From contig CAMDJU010000150.1 in the NCBI GenBank assembly GCA_945900695.1, forward strand, positions 1-6,712: a stretch of 6,712 bases of DNA, given 5' to 3'. The position numbers and the translations under genes are program-made. Positions 1-5,988 of the stretch are shown here, piece after piece. The notes beneath the pieces are model-generated. The model was given only the letters and a program-made list of their open reading frames with translations. It did no database searches and was not told the DNA's origin. This stretch comes from Bordetella parapertussis. Lineage in GTDB: Bacteria; Pseudomonadota; Gammaproteobacteria; Burkholderiales; Burkholderiaceae_C. Position 1 is the first letter of the stretch. Each line of letters begins with the position of its first letter.

Positions 1-138
1 AAAGAAGTCGACATGTTCAAGGAAGTGAACGATTCGTTCAAGGCCTGGTCGCGTCGCGTGGGCTTCTACCACTTCACCAACGAAGCCAACTACCGCATGG
101 CCTACGAGCACGTGCAGAAAACCAAACTGCCAGTCTGA
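1..138 (+). CDS. TRAP transporter substrate-binding protein (DctP-type), C-terminal fragment
   Basis: The frame is open from the first base and ends in TGA at 136-138, giving 45 residues that begin KEVDMFKEVNDSF and end KTKLPV. The fragment is too short to show a domain. It is called mainly from position: it lies directly upstream of a DctQ-type and a DctM-type permease on the same strand, and P-Q-M is the usual order for TRAP operons. The residues (a helix with DSFKAW, then an aromatic stretch GFYHFTNEANYRMAY) are compatible with the C-terminal helices of a periplasmic TRAP binding protein. Such a protein captures a small carboxylate in the periplasm and delivers it to the QM permease. The start and signal peptide lie outside the window. 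The ligand cannot be told from this piece. Confidence 0.72.
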   Translation, partial: KEVDMFKEVNDSFKAWSRRVGFYHFTNEANYRMAYEHVQKTKLPV

Positions 139-154
139 TCTTGGCGTGAGCTAC

Positions 155-193
155 AAAGACTGCCGAAATTCGTTTCGGCAGTCTTTCTTTTTG
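155..193 (+). terminator. Intra-operon hairpin with TTCG loop and T-rich tail (attenuator/terminator-like)
   Basis: Bases 155-168 (AAAGACTGCCGAAA) pair perfectly with 173-186 (TTTCGGCAGTCTTT) around a TTCG tetraloop at 169-172, a very stable loop type. The stretch CTTTTTG at 187-193 follows. This is the layout of an intrinsic terminator. It lies in the 73-base gap between the binding-protein stop and the dctQ start. In TRAP and ABC operons such a hairpin commonly lets the binding protein be made in excess over the permease, by partial termination or by protecting the upstream mRNA 3' end. The structure is seen directly; the partial-termination role is inferred. Confidence 0.8.
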
Positions 194-211
194 TCTGAAT
201 AGGTAAATCAC

Positions 212-787
212 ATGGAAGTTTGGATTCGAAGGATTGACATCCTCAACAAGTCGATTGGTCACGCCTTTTCTTGGTGTGTATTGATCCTGGCCGCATCAAC
301 CTGTTTCGAGGTGTTCATGCGTTATGTGCTCAACAGCCCCACCGTGTGGGCGTTTGACATGAGCTACATGCTCTATGGAGCCTTGTTCATGATGTCGGGG
401 GCTTATGCCCTTTCGCGCAACTCGCACGTGCGAGGTGATTTCTTTTATCGCAACTGGTCCAACCGCACACAAGCCAAAGTGGATTTGGCTTTGTATTTCG
501 TGTTCTTCTTTCCAGGCATTTTTGCCATGGTGTTCACGGGTGGTCAATACGCCTACGAAAGCATCCGCATTTTGGAGTCCAGCGTGAACAGCCCAGCAGG
601 TGTGCCTGTTTGGCCCCTGAAATCGATCATTTTTGTAGCCGGTATCACGCTGTTGATTGCGGGTGCCGCAGAGGTGATGCGTTGCCTGGTGTGCATCCGC
701 ACTGGCGAGTGGTTGTCGCGCGGCAGCGATGTTGAAGAACTTGAACAAGTGTTGATACAACAGCACGCCGAGAAAGCACCATCATGA
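212..787 (+). CDS. TRAP transporter small permease subunit (DctQ-type)
   Basis: This 191-residue inner-membrane protein is the small permease of a TRAP system, which joins the large DctM subunit and helps dock the loaded periplasmic binding protein. Four hydrophobic segments are visible at about residues 17-38, 48-67, 92-112 and 135-157, the family's four-helix layout. Family-like motifs include MRYVLNSPTVWAFDMSY (36-52) and LSRNSHVRGDFFY (67-79); the HVR-D motif is typical of DctQ proteins. The start at 212 has a modest AGG (201-203) eight bases upstream. The gene follows the dctP fragment and a hairpin, and its TGA overlaps the dctM start by four bases (ATGA, 784-787). The sequence style recalls the mannitol/chloroaromatic (FcbT2/TakQ-like) branch, from memory only; the substrate is not established. 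Confidence 0.93.
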   Translation: MEVWIRRIDILNKSIGHAFSWCVLILAASTCFEVFMRYVLNSPTVWAFDMSYMLYGALFMMSGAYALSRNSHVRGDFFYRNWSNRTQAKVDLALYFVFFFPGIFAMVFTGGQYAYESIRILESSVNSPAGVPVWPLKSIIFVAGITLLIAGAAEVMRCLVCIRTGEWLSRGSDVEELEQVLIQQHAEKAPS

Positions 788-2193
788 GTGATCCGTTTGT
801 CGCCCTCCTCATGCTGGGGCTCTTCATCGTCTTTATTTTTTTCGGTTTCCCAATCGCCTTCACCATGATGGCCATGGGCATGGGCTTTGGCTTTTACGCC
901 TATTTCACGCCTGATCAGTTGATGTGGGACAACCGCATCTTGTACCTGTTCACACAAAACACCTTCAGCGTGATGAACAACGATGTGCTCATATCGATCC
1001 CCTTGTTTCTCTTCATGGGTTACATCATCGAGCGCGCCAACATCCTGGACAGGTTATTTTTGAGTTTGCAGGTCGGCTTGCGAGGCGTTCCAGGCTCGAT
1101 GGCCGTGGCTGCATTGGTCACTTGTACGCTTTTTGCAACCGCCACCGGCATTGTGGGCGCGGTGGTGGCCCTGATGGGCCTGATCGCCTTGCCAGCGATG
1201 CTCAAAGCCGGTTACGACGAAAAACTGGCTGCTGGTGTGATCACAGCTGGTGGCACTTTGGGCATCTTGATTCCACCTTCCATCTTGCTCATTGTTTATG
1301 CGGCCACAGCCAGCGTTTCGGTGGTCAAGATGTACGCTGCGGCCATCATTCCAGGCTTCACATTGGCTTTTCTGTACCTGATCTACATCATCGTGCGTGC
1401 CACGCTCAATCCCTCTTTGTGTCCCAAGCCCAAAGATGTGGACCAGTACACCGTCTGGGAAAGCATTGTCATGGTGTTGCAAGCCTTTATGCCTTTGGCC
1501 GTCTTGATCATGTCGGTTTTGGGCTCTATTTTGTTCGGTTTGGCGACACCCAGCGAAGCGGCCGCCATGGGCGTTTTGGGGGGCATCGTTTTAGCGATCG
1601 TCTACCGCGCCTTCACTTGGCAGCGGCTGCGCGAGTCGGTTTACCTCACGGCCCGCACCTCGGCCATGGTGTGTTTCCTTTTTGTCGGTTCAGCCACTTT
1701 CGCATCGGTTTTTGGTTACTTGGGCGGTGAGCATTTGGTCAAGGACTTCATGCTGTCCATGAACCTGTCGCCATTGCAATTCTTGCTGCTGTCCCAGTTC
1801 TTGATTTTCATCTTGGGCTGGCCTTTGGAGTGGAGCGAGATCATCATCATCTTCGTGCCCATCTTCCTGCCTTTGCTGCCCTTGTATGGCATCGATCCGA
1901 TCATGTTCGGCATCTTGATCGCCGTGAACCTGCAGACCGCTTTCTTGACCCCGCCGATGGCGATGTCAGCCTATTACCTGAAAGGGGTTGCACCCAAAAG
2001 TTTGCAATTAAACACCATCTTCAAAGGGTGCATGCCCTTCGTTTACATCATTTTGTTCACCCTGGCCCTGACCTATGCCTTCCCTGCCATGGTCAGCTAT
2101 TTGCCAGACCAGTTCTTCAACCAGTCGGTTGAGCAGGAGCGCGACCCCAACGACGAGTCGGTGGTCAACCCCGACTTCTTCAAGACCAACTGA
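784..2193 (+). CDS. TRAP transporter large permease subunit (DctM-type)
   Basis: This 469-residue polytopic inner-membrane protein forms the Na+-coupled transport channel of the TRAP system. It opens with a hydrophobic helix containing FPIAFTMM (22-29), and carries the family hallmark GGTLGILIPPS at 156-166, preceded by the CTLFATATGIVGA helix (114-126). A second, repeat-related half includes the LATPSEAAAMG segment and, near the end, FLTPPMAMSAYYLKG. Length is somewhat above the roughly 425-435 usual for DctM because of a charged C-terminal tail after the last helix (about 439-469, QSVEQERDPNDESVVNP). The start at 784 overlaps the dctQ stop as ATGA, and the stop overlaps the amidase start as TGATG, so the genes are probably translationally coupled. 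The family is certain; the substrate is unknown. Confidence 0.95.
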   Translation: MSDPFVALLMLGLFIVFIFFGFPIAFTMMAMGMGFGFYAYFTPDQLMWDNRILYLFTQNTFSVMNNDVLISIPLFLFMGYIIERANILDRLFLSLQVGLRGVPGSMAVAALVTCTLFATATGIVGAVVALMGLIALPAMLKAGYDEKLAAGVITAGGTLGILIPPSILLIVYAATASVSVVKMYAAAIIPGFTLAFLYLIYIIVRATLNPSLCPKPKDVDQYTVWESIVMVLQAFMPLAVLIMSVLGSILFGLATPSEAAAMGVLGGIVLAIVYRAFTWQRLRESVYLTARTSAMVCFLFVGSATFASVFGYLGGEHLVKDFMLSMNLSPLQFLLLSQFLIFILGWPLEWSEIIIIFVPIFLPLLPLYGIDPIMFGILIAVNLQTAFLTPPMAMSAYYLKGVAPKSLQLNTIFKGCMPFVYIILFTLALTYAFPAMVSYLPDQFFNQSVEQERDPNDESVVNPDFFKTN

Positions 2194-3545
2194 TGGCCGA
2201 GCCGACGAAAAATGTGTCCGATCTGACCGCTCTGGAGCTGCGCGAACACCTGCTCAGCGGTCAGGAAACGGTGCAAGACTTCACGGCCAAGCTTGGGCGC
2301 TTTGTGGATGGCGCAGACCAGGCTATCCACGCGTTTGCGCACCGCGATGACCGAGTGGTTGCTTTGCAAGCGGACAACCTACAGCGGGACCGTGCGGCGG
2401 GTCACTTGCCCGGCCCGTTGTACGGTGTGCCGGTGGGTGTCAAGGACATCATCGACACCATGGACTTTCCGACTGAATACGGCAGCCCCATCCATGCGGG
2501 GCGCTATTCGGTGGGCGACGCCACCGTGGTATCCCGCTTGCGTGCTGCAGGCGCGGTGATTTTCGGCAAGACCGTGACCACCGAATTCGCCACTACGCAG
2601 CCTGGCCCCACATGCAATCCACACAACCTGGCACACACCCCCGGTGGTTCGTCCAGTGGCTCGGCCGCAGCGGTGGCTGCGGGCATGGTGCCGGTGGCGC
2701 TGGGCACGCAAACCAATGGCTCTGCCATTCGGCCCGCTTCGTTTTGCGGTGTTTATGCCTTCAAACCATCTCGTGGTCTATTGCCCCGTACGGGCGTTTT
2801 GGACCAGTCGCCCTCATTAGACGAAATTGGTGTCTTTGCGCGGAATCTGGAAGACATTGCCAAAGTCACCGAAATCATGTCGGGCGACGACGGCCACGAC
2901 AGCGCCAGCGCGCGACAAACTCCACGCAGACTTTATGATGTGGCGGTGTCTGAGCCACCATTGCCGCCCAAGTTTTGCTTTGTCAAAACCCCTTGGTGGG
3001 ATGACGTCGAGCCTGAAGCTCGTGAGGCCTATGAGGCCTTTGTGGCCCACATGGGCGATGGCGTTGAAGTGGTGCAATTGCCCGACATCGTCAAGCAAGT
3101 GGCGCCTTGGTTGGTGACGGTTAACGAAATTGAGCTTGGTGTATGCCTGCAAAAAGAGTGGCTGCATCACCGCGAGCAACTGAGCGAGCCGCTGCGTGCG
3201 CGCGTCGAAAAATCCATGATGATGTCGGGCAACGAATACCTGATCGCCAAAGACCGCATGTTCCACGTCATGAACGCCTTTGACGAGTACTTTGCCAATT
3301 ACGATGCGATTTTGTGTCCGGCGGCTTTGGGAACGGCCCCGCAGGGCCTGACTTCTACAGGCAATCCGATCATGCAAACTGTCTGGAGCTTTGCTGGATT
3401 GCCCAGCTTGAACTTGCCGCTGCTGACCTTGTCCAATGGTTTGCCCTTGGGGGTGCAGGCCGTTGGTTCTTACCAAAACGATGCCCGCTTGCTGCGCTCT
3501 TCGCGATGGCTCGTCTCTGAATTTATCAAAAGGAACATGGCATGA
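2193..3545 (+). CDS. Amidase-signature family hydrolase
   Basis: This 450-residue, probably cytoplasmic enzyme belongs to the amidase signature family, which hydrolyses C-N bonds of amides. The catalytic lysine is K84 in GVPVGVKDIID. The glycine/serine loop is at 151-157 (GGSSSGS), with S153 as the expected cis-serine. The nucleophile is S177 in TNGSAIRPASFCG. The 24-residue spacing from S153 to S177 equals that between Ser217 and Ser241 of FAAH, so the Ser-cisSer-Lys triad looks complete. FKPS at 190-193 is also typical. The start overlaps the dctM stop (TGATG), so coupling rather than a strong ribosome site probably drives translation. It is unlikely to be GatA because no gatB or gatC is nearby and it sits in a transport operon. 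The context suggests it acts on the imported compound, but substrate specificity cannot be read from this family. Confidence 0.92.
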   Translation: MAEPTKNVSDLTALELREHLLSGQETVQDFTAKLGRFVDGADQAIHAFAHRDDRVVALQADNLQRDRAAGHLPGPLYGVPVGVKDIIDTMDFPTEYGSPIHAGRYSVGDATVVSRLRAAGAVIFGKTVTTEFATTQPGPTCNPHNLAHTPGGSSSGSAAAVAAGMVPVALGTQTNGSAIRPASFCGVYAFKPSRGLLPRTGVLDQSPSLDEIGVFARNLEDIAKVTEIMSGDDGHDSASARQTPRRLYDVAVSEPPLPPKFCFVKTPWWDDVEPEAREAYEAFVAHMGDGVEVVQLPDIVKQVAPWLVTVNEIELGVCLQKEWLHHREQLSEPLRARVEKSMMMSGNEYLIAKDRMFHVMNAFDEYFANYDAILCPAALGTAPQGLTSTGNPIMQTVWSFAGLPSLNLPLLTLSNGLPLGVQAVGSYQNDARLLRSSRWLVSEFIKRNMA

Positions 3546-3706
3546 AATCCCTGCAAAGAGCTACCGGCCTCATTGGCCTCATACTGATGGCTGCTTTTTT
3601 GCTGCCCTATATCTTTAAACTTCCACAATTGGATATCACACTGATTTTGATGGGCGGACTGGGCTTGGCTGTTTTTGATTATTTTTCGTCCAACGACGAC
3701 GCATAA
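3542..3706 (+). CDS. Small two-helix membrane protein, unknown function
   Basis: This 54-residue ORF starts MKSLQRATG and ends SSNDDA, with TAA at 3704-3706. Its ATG overlaps the amidase TGA as ATGA. A good ribosome-binding sequence (AAAAGGAA, AGGA at 3531-3534) lies seven bases upstream inside the amidase end. Two hydrophobic segments are visible: about 9-25 (GLIGLILMAAFLLPYIF) and about 31-48 (DITLILMGGLGLAVFDYF). They are separated by a short KLPQL turn. Basic residues K2 and R6 at the N-terminus and an acidic C-terminus fit a hairpin with both ends in the cytoplasm. I do not recognise a family. Coupling to the amidase and TRAP genes suggests a role with the transporter or enzyme, but that is only inferred. 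Ribosome site, overlap and amino-acid pattern together make it more likely real than chance. Confidence 0.72.
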   Translation: MKSLQRATGLIGLILMAAFLLPYIFKLPQLDITLILMGGLGLAVFDYFSSNDDA

Positions 3707-3821
3707 GCCTTTGGCTGCTTGATCTATTGGAAAAGTCAACAGACCGTCGACTGATTTTTCGGCGACGCTATGGGGCCCCCTTTTTCTTTAGAGGGAATGG
3801 GGCTGCGAAAGTCGCTAAGGC

Positions 3822-3835
3822 TGACGTTAACGTCA
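3822..3835. promoter_or_regulatory. Perfect 14-bp palindrome TGACGTTAACGTCA
   Basis: The sequence reads the same on both strands over 14 bases, and the flanking G3820/C3837 also pair after one mismatch. A perfect palindrome of this length in non-coding DNA is a reasonable candidate for a dimeric repressor or activator site. The ACGT-ACGT inverted repeat resembles, from memory, sites of LiuR-type MerR regulators. The TTGACG on the minus strand at 3836-3831 resembles a -35 element, but no convincing -10 follows on either strand. No gene starts properly downstream, so if functional it may be left over from a lost gene. Confidence 0.35.
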
Positions 3836-3989
3836 ACATGTCGAGGTCTTTAAGTGTGAGTTAGAGGCGGCCTTGGCCCAAAGCTGCGCTGACGTGAGCG
3901 CTGGCCGCACCGTGCAAGAAACCGCACAAGCCCACATGGACCGCTTGGATGACATGCTCAACGCCGAAAGCCCAACGCGCGGGGTCTGA
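3831..3989 (+). pseudogene. Start-less open frame resembling an antitoxin C-terminus (possible relic)
   Basis: After a TAA at 3828-3830 the frame stays open for 52 codons to TGA at 3987-3989. It contains FKCELEAALAQSCADVSAG followed by RTVQETAQAHMDRLDDML. The Ala/Leu helix, acidic-Ala-Gly-Arg turn and second amphipathic helix recall C-termini of small type II antitoxins (ParD/Phd/RelB-like). That is a pattern impression, not a match. No ATG precedes this part; the only in-frame candidates are TTG at 3873, GTG at 3894 and ATG at 3936, with no clear ribosome site. No toxin gene is next to it. It is best treated as a possible decayed gene end; chance is a real alternative. Confidence 0.3.
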
Positions 3990-4085
3990 ACAGCAAATGG
4001 CCTACGCCTTGGTCTTCATTTGATGATCCAAGACCAACAAATCATCCCGCTGAATGTGGGTGACCACGATACCGTTGATTGAGGT

Positions 4086-4113
4086 CAGCGCCTGCGCTGC
4101 TTGGCCGCCAAGC
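4086..4113 (-). terminator. Tandem GC-rich hairpins after the right-hand operon
   Basis: Reading the minus strand just past the dctM stop (4127-4129), two compact stems follow each other. GCTTGG/CCAAGC has a 3-base loop (4113-4108 with 4104-4099), and CAGCG/CGCTG has a 4-base loop (4099-4095 with 4090-4086). They share base 4099, so they abut. No T-run follows, so this is not a canonical intrinsic terminator. They could stabilise the mRNA 3' end or assist termination. Confidence 0.35.
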
Positions 4114-4126
4114 CCCCAACCCAGGC

Positions 4127-5431
4127 TCAGCCCCTGATCAACGTCGGCAACCACAGCACCAAGCCGGGGAAGACCACCAACAGCGCAAGCAACAACAAGT
4201 CGGCGGCGATGAACGGCATCACGCCTTTGTAGATGGTGCGTATCGGTACCTGGGGGGCCAAGCCGTGCAGCACAAACACGATGATGCCAATGGGCGGAAT
4301 GATCATGCCCAACTCCACCACCACCACATTGACAATGCCCCACCACACCGGGTCAAAGCCGAGTTTTTGAATCACCGGCAGCACAAACGGCAAGGTGATG
4401 AGCATGGCGGCGATTTCATCGAAGATGGCACCCAGGACCAAATAAGCCAAGATCAAGCACACGATGATGCCCAAGGGGCTGATGGGCAACGCGTCAATGA
4501 CGGCCACCAAGGCCTCGGGCACCCGTGCCAAGGTGACAAAGTAAGAGAACACCGACGCCCCAATGATGATGGTGTAGATCATCGCCGTGGCGCTGGCCGT
4601 CTCGCGCAAGCCCAACCACACGCTGTCCCAATCCAATCGACCGCGCAGCAAGGCAAAGAGCAAGGCCAATACCGCAGCCACCGAGGCCGCTTCATTCACC
4701 GTGAACACCCCGCTGTACAAGCCCAAAAACACCGCCAGCATCAGCACCAACACGGGCGCCGCATCGCGCAAGGCGTGCCACTTTTCTGCCGATGCCACCG
4801 GGTCGCTCAAGGGGGCCAACTCGGGTTTCCATCGCACCACCAAGGCAATGGCCAACAGGTTCACCAGCAAAGCCAAGAGCGCCGGCACGATGGCAGCATA
4901 AAACAAATCGAAAATAAACGTCTTGGTCACCACGCAATACAAGATCATCACGATCGAGGGCGGTATCAAAGCCTTGAGCGTGCCCCCCGCAGCAATGGTG
5001 CCGGTGGAAAACGCGGGCGAATAACCCCGGCGCAGCATCTCCGGCAAGGCCGCTTTGGCAAAGGTGGCGGCGGTGGCGGTGGAGGAGCCGCAAACCGCGC
5101 CAAAGGCCGCGCAACCGCCCATGGTGGCATAGGCCAAACCGCCACGGCGGTGGCCAAACCAGGCCGCCGCAGCTCGGTAAATATCGCGCGAAAACCCGGC
5201 TGCCGACGCAAACGTACCCATCAGCAAAAACAAGGGCACTGTGGCCAAGTCCACACTCGCCAGCAGACCCGAGGTTTCACTGGCCAGCAAGGTCAGCGCT
5301 GGCGACCAACCCGCTTGTAAGGCATAACCCACCAAGCCCACGCCCAGCATGGCAAAGCCAATGGGCACTTGCAACAAAATCAGCGCGCACAACGCCAAAA
5401 AACCCACGCCGCCAATGGCCAGTGCACTCAT
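4127..5431 (-). CDS. TRAP transporter large permease subunit (DctM-type), second system
   Basis: This 434-residue polytopic membrane protein is of typical DctM length and forms the ion-coupled channel of the second TRAP system. Recognisable parts in order are an N-terminal helix with QVPIGFAMLGVG (21-32), DLATVPLFLLMG (61-72), the CGSSTATAATFAKAALPEM segment (114-132), and the hallmark GGTLKALIPPS at 149-159, where K replaces the glycine seen in the left-hand DctM. The second half has VNEAASVAAVLAL, and IIPPIGIIVFVLHGLAP near the C-terminus. The start overlaps the dctQ stop as ATGA (5428-5431). It ends LPTLIRG without the long charged tail of the left-hand copy, so the two are not a recent duplication. 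The family is certain; the substrate is unknown. Confidence 0.95.
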   Translation of the reverse strand: MSALAIGGVGFLALCALILLQVPIGFAMLGVGLVGYALQAGWSPALTLLASETSGLLASVDLATVPLFLLMGTFASAAGFSRDIYRAAAAWFGHRRGGLAYATMGGCAAFGAVCGSSTATAATFAKAALPEMLRRGYSPAFSTGTIAAGGTLKALIPPSIVMILYCVVTKTFIFDLFYAAIVPALLALLVNLLAIALVVRWKPELAPLSDPVASAEKWHALRDAAPVLVLMLAVFLGLYSGVFTVNEAASVAAVLALLFALLRGRLDWDSVWLGLRETASATAMIYTIIIGASVFSYFVTLARVPEALVAVIDALPISPLGIIVCLILAYLVLGAIFDEIAAMLITLPFVLPVIQKLGFDPVWWGIVNVVVVELGMIIPPIGIIVFVLHGLAPQVPIRTIYKGVMPFIAADLLLLALLVVFPGLVLWLPTLIRG

Positions 5432-5988
5432 GCTTGGCTGCGCTCACTGTGGTCAAAGCGGCCCCAGCAGCGGCCCAACTCCAGCACCACCACGATGGCT
5501 TGCACCAGCACAGCGCATATCAAAATGGCACTGACCCCGTACCAAAAAGGAGCGGTAGGAATTTTCAAAATCCAAGTGGTCTCCCCGGCTTTGGCCATCT
5601 TGCCGGCAAACACCATGAACTGCCAAGCCATGGCACCCATGATCAGCGCCACCAAGATGGCAGCGACCGCGTCCAAAGCACGGCTGGTGCGTGGCCAACG
5701 GGCCACGGGCAGCGCCCGGATGACGACGTTGCTGCGCTCCATCAAGCCCACCGGCAGGCAGCAACTCACGGCCAGCGCAATCGCCACCGCCGCCACATCG
5801 CGCACCCCCTCAATGGGTTGATTCAGCAACCAACGGGCCAAGCCGTCGGCCAAGGTCATCACGGCCAAAAACAACAAGGCCGTTAAACCCAGGGCCGACA
5901 AGGTCCGAGTGGCACCCAGCCCCAGTTTCTCCAGGCTGCGCATCACCCCCGGCTGGTCTGGGGCGCTTTCAGCGGCCGGCGCGGACAT
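5428..5988 (-). CDS. TRAP transporter small permease subunit (DctQ-type), second system
   Basis: This 186-residue protein has four hydrophobic segments at about 30-50, 62-82, 103-125 and 146-170, as expected for the four-helix DctQ subunit that pairs with DctM. Residues LADGLARWLLNQPIEGVRDV (46-65) and LPVGLMERSNVVI (78-90) sit where the family has its first periplasmic loop and its HVR-like segment; here the latter reads ERSNVVI. The chosen start overlaps the binding-protein gene by 20 bases and has GGAGG (6005-6001) twelve bases upstream, a slightly long spacing. A later ATG at residue 16 (5943) is possible and would leave a 25-base gap, but it has no better ribosome site. The stop overlaps the dctM start by four bases. 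Confidence 0.9.
   Translation of the reverse strand: MSAPAAESAPDQPGVMRSLEKLGLGATRTLSALGLTALLFLAVMTLADGLARWLLNQPIEGVRDVAAVAIALAVSCCLPVGLMERSNVVIRALPVARWPRTSRALDAVAAILVALIMGAMAWQFMVFAGKMAKAGETTWILKIPTAPFWYGVSAILICAVLVQAIVVVLELGRCWGRFDHSERSQA

Larger units (their letters stand above)
3707..4126. other. Convergent intergenic region between two TRAP operons
   Basis: About 420 bases separate the end of the left operon from the end of the right operon. No gene with a credible start is visible on either strand. The GC-rich palindrome GGGGCCCC (3772-3779) is followed by TTTTTCTTT (3781-3789). A weak stem pairs 3775-3779 (GCCCC) with 3799-3803 (GGGGC), and a short stem pairs 3745-3749 (CGTCG) with 3763-3767 (CGACG). 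None forms a textbook intrinsic terminator, though this is where transcription from the left should end. Bases 3831-3989 (+) and 4002-4126 (-) keep protein-like open frames without proper starts, so part of the region may be degraded coding sequence. Confidence 0.6.

Noticed and set aside
2817..3476. 219-codon open frame on the - strand inside the amidase gene
   Set aside because: It overlaps the well-supported amidase throughout and has a shadow-type composition without recognisable motifs.
3772..3789. GGGGCCCC followed by a T-rich tract as an intrinsic terminator of the left operon
   Set aside because: The palindrome has no room for a loop, so it cannot fold as a simple hairpin; the alternative stem 3775-3779/3799-3803 is short and lacks a T-run after it.
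4009..4037. Inverted repeat TTGGTCTT/AAGACCAA as a terminator
   Set aside because: The 8-bp stem is perfect, but the 13-base loop and absence of a T-run on either strand make it a poor terminator; it may be chance.
4022..4081. Short + strand ORF starting MIQDQQIIPLNVGDHD
   Set aside because: It has only 19 codons, no ribosome-binding sequence and no neighbours that would give it meaning.
5060..5095. GGC/GGT-rich run that could be read as a simple repeat or a polyproline protein on another frame
   Set aside because: In the real minus-strand dctM frame it encodes the conserved Ser-Thr-Ala-Thr-Ala-Ala-Thr segment; the repetition comes from Ala and Thr codons in GC-rich DNA.
4079..5320. 413-codon open frame on the + strand across the right-hand dctM
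   Set aside because: It is antisense to a clear DctM gene and its translation is rich in His, Gln and Arg with no domain pattern, as expected for a shadow of a GC-rich membrane-protein gene.
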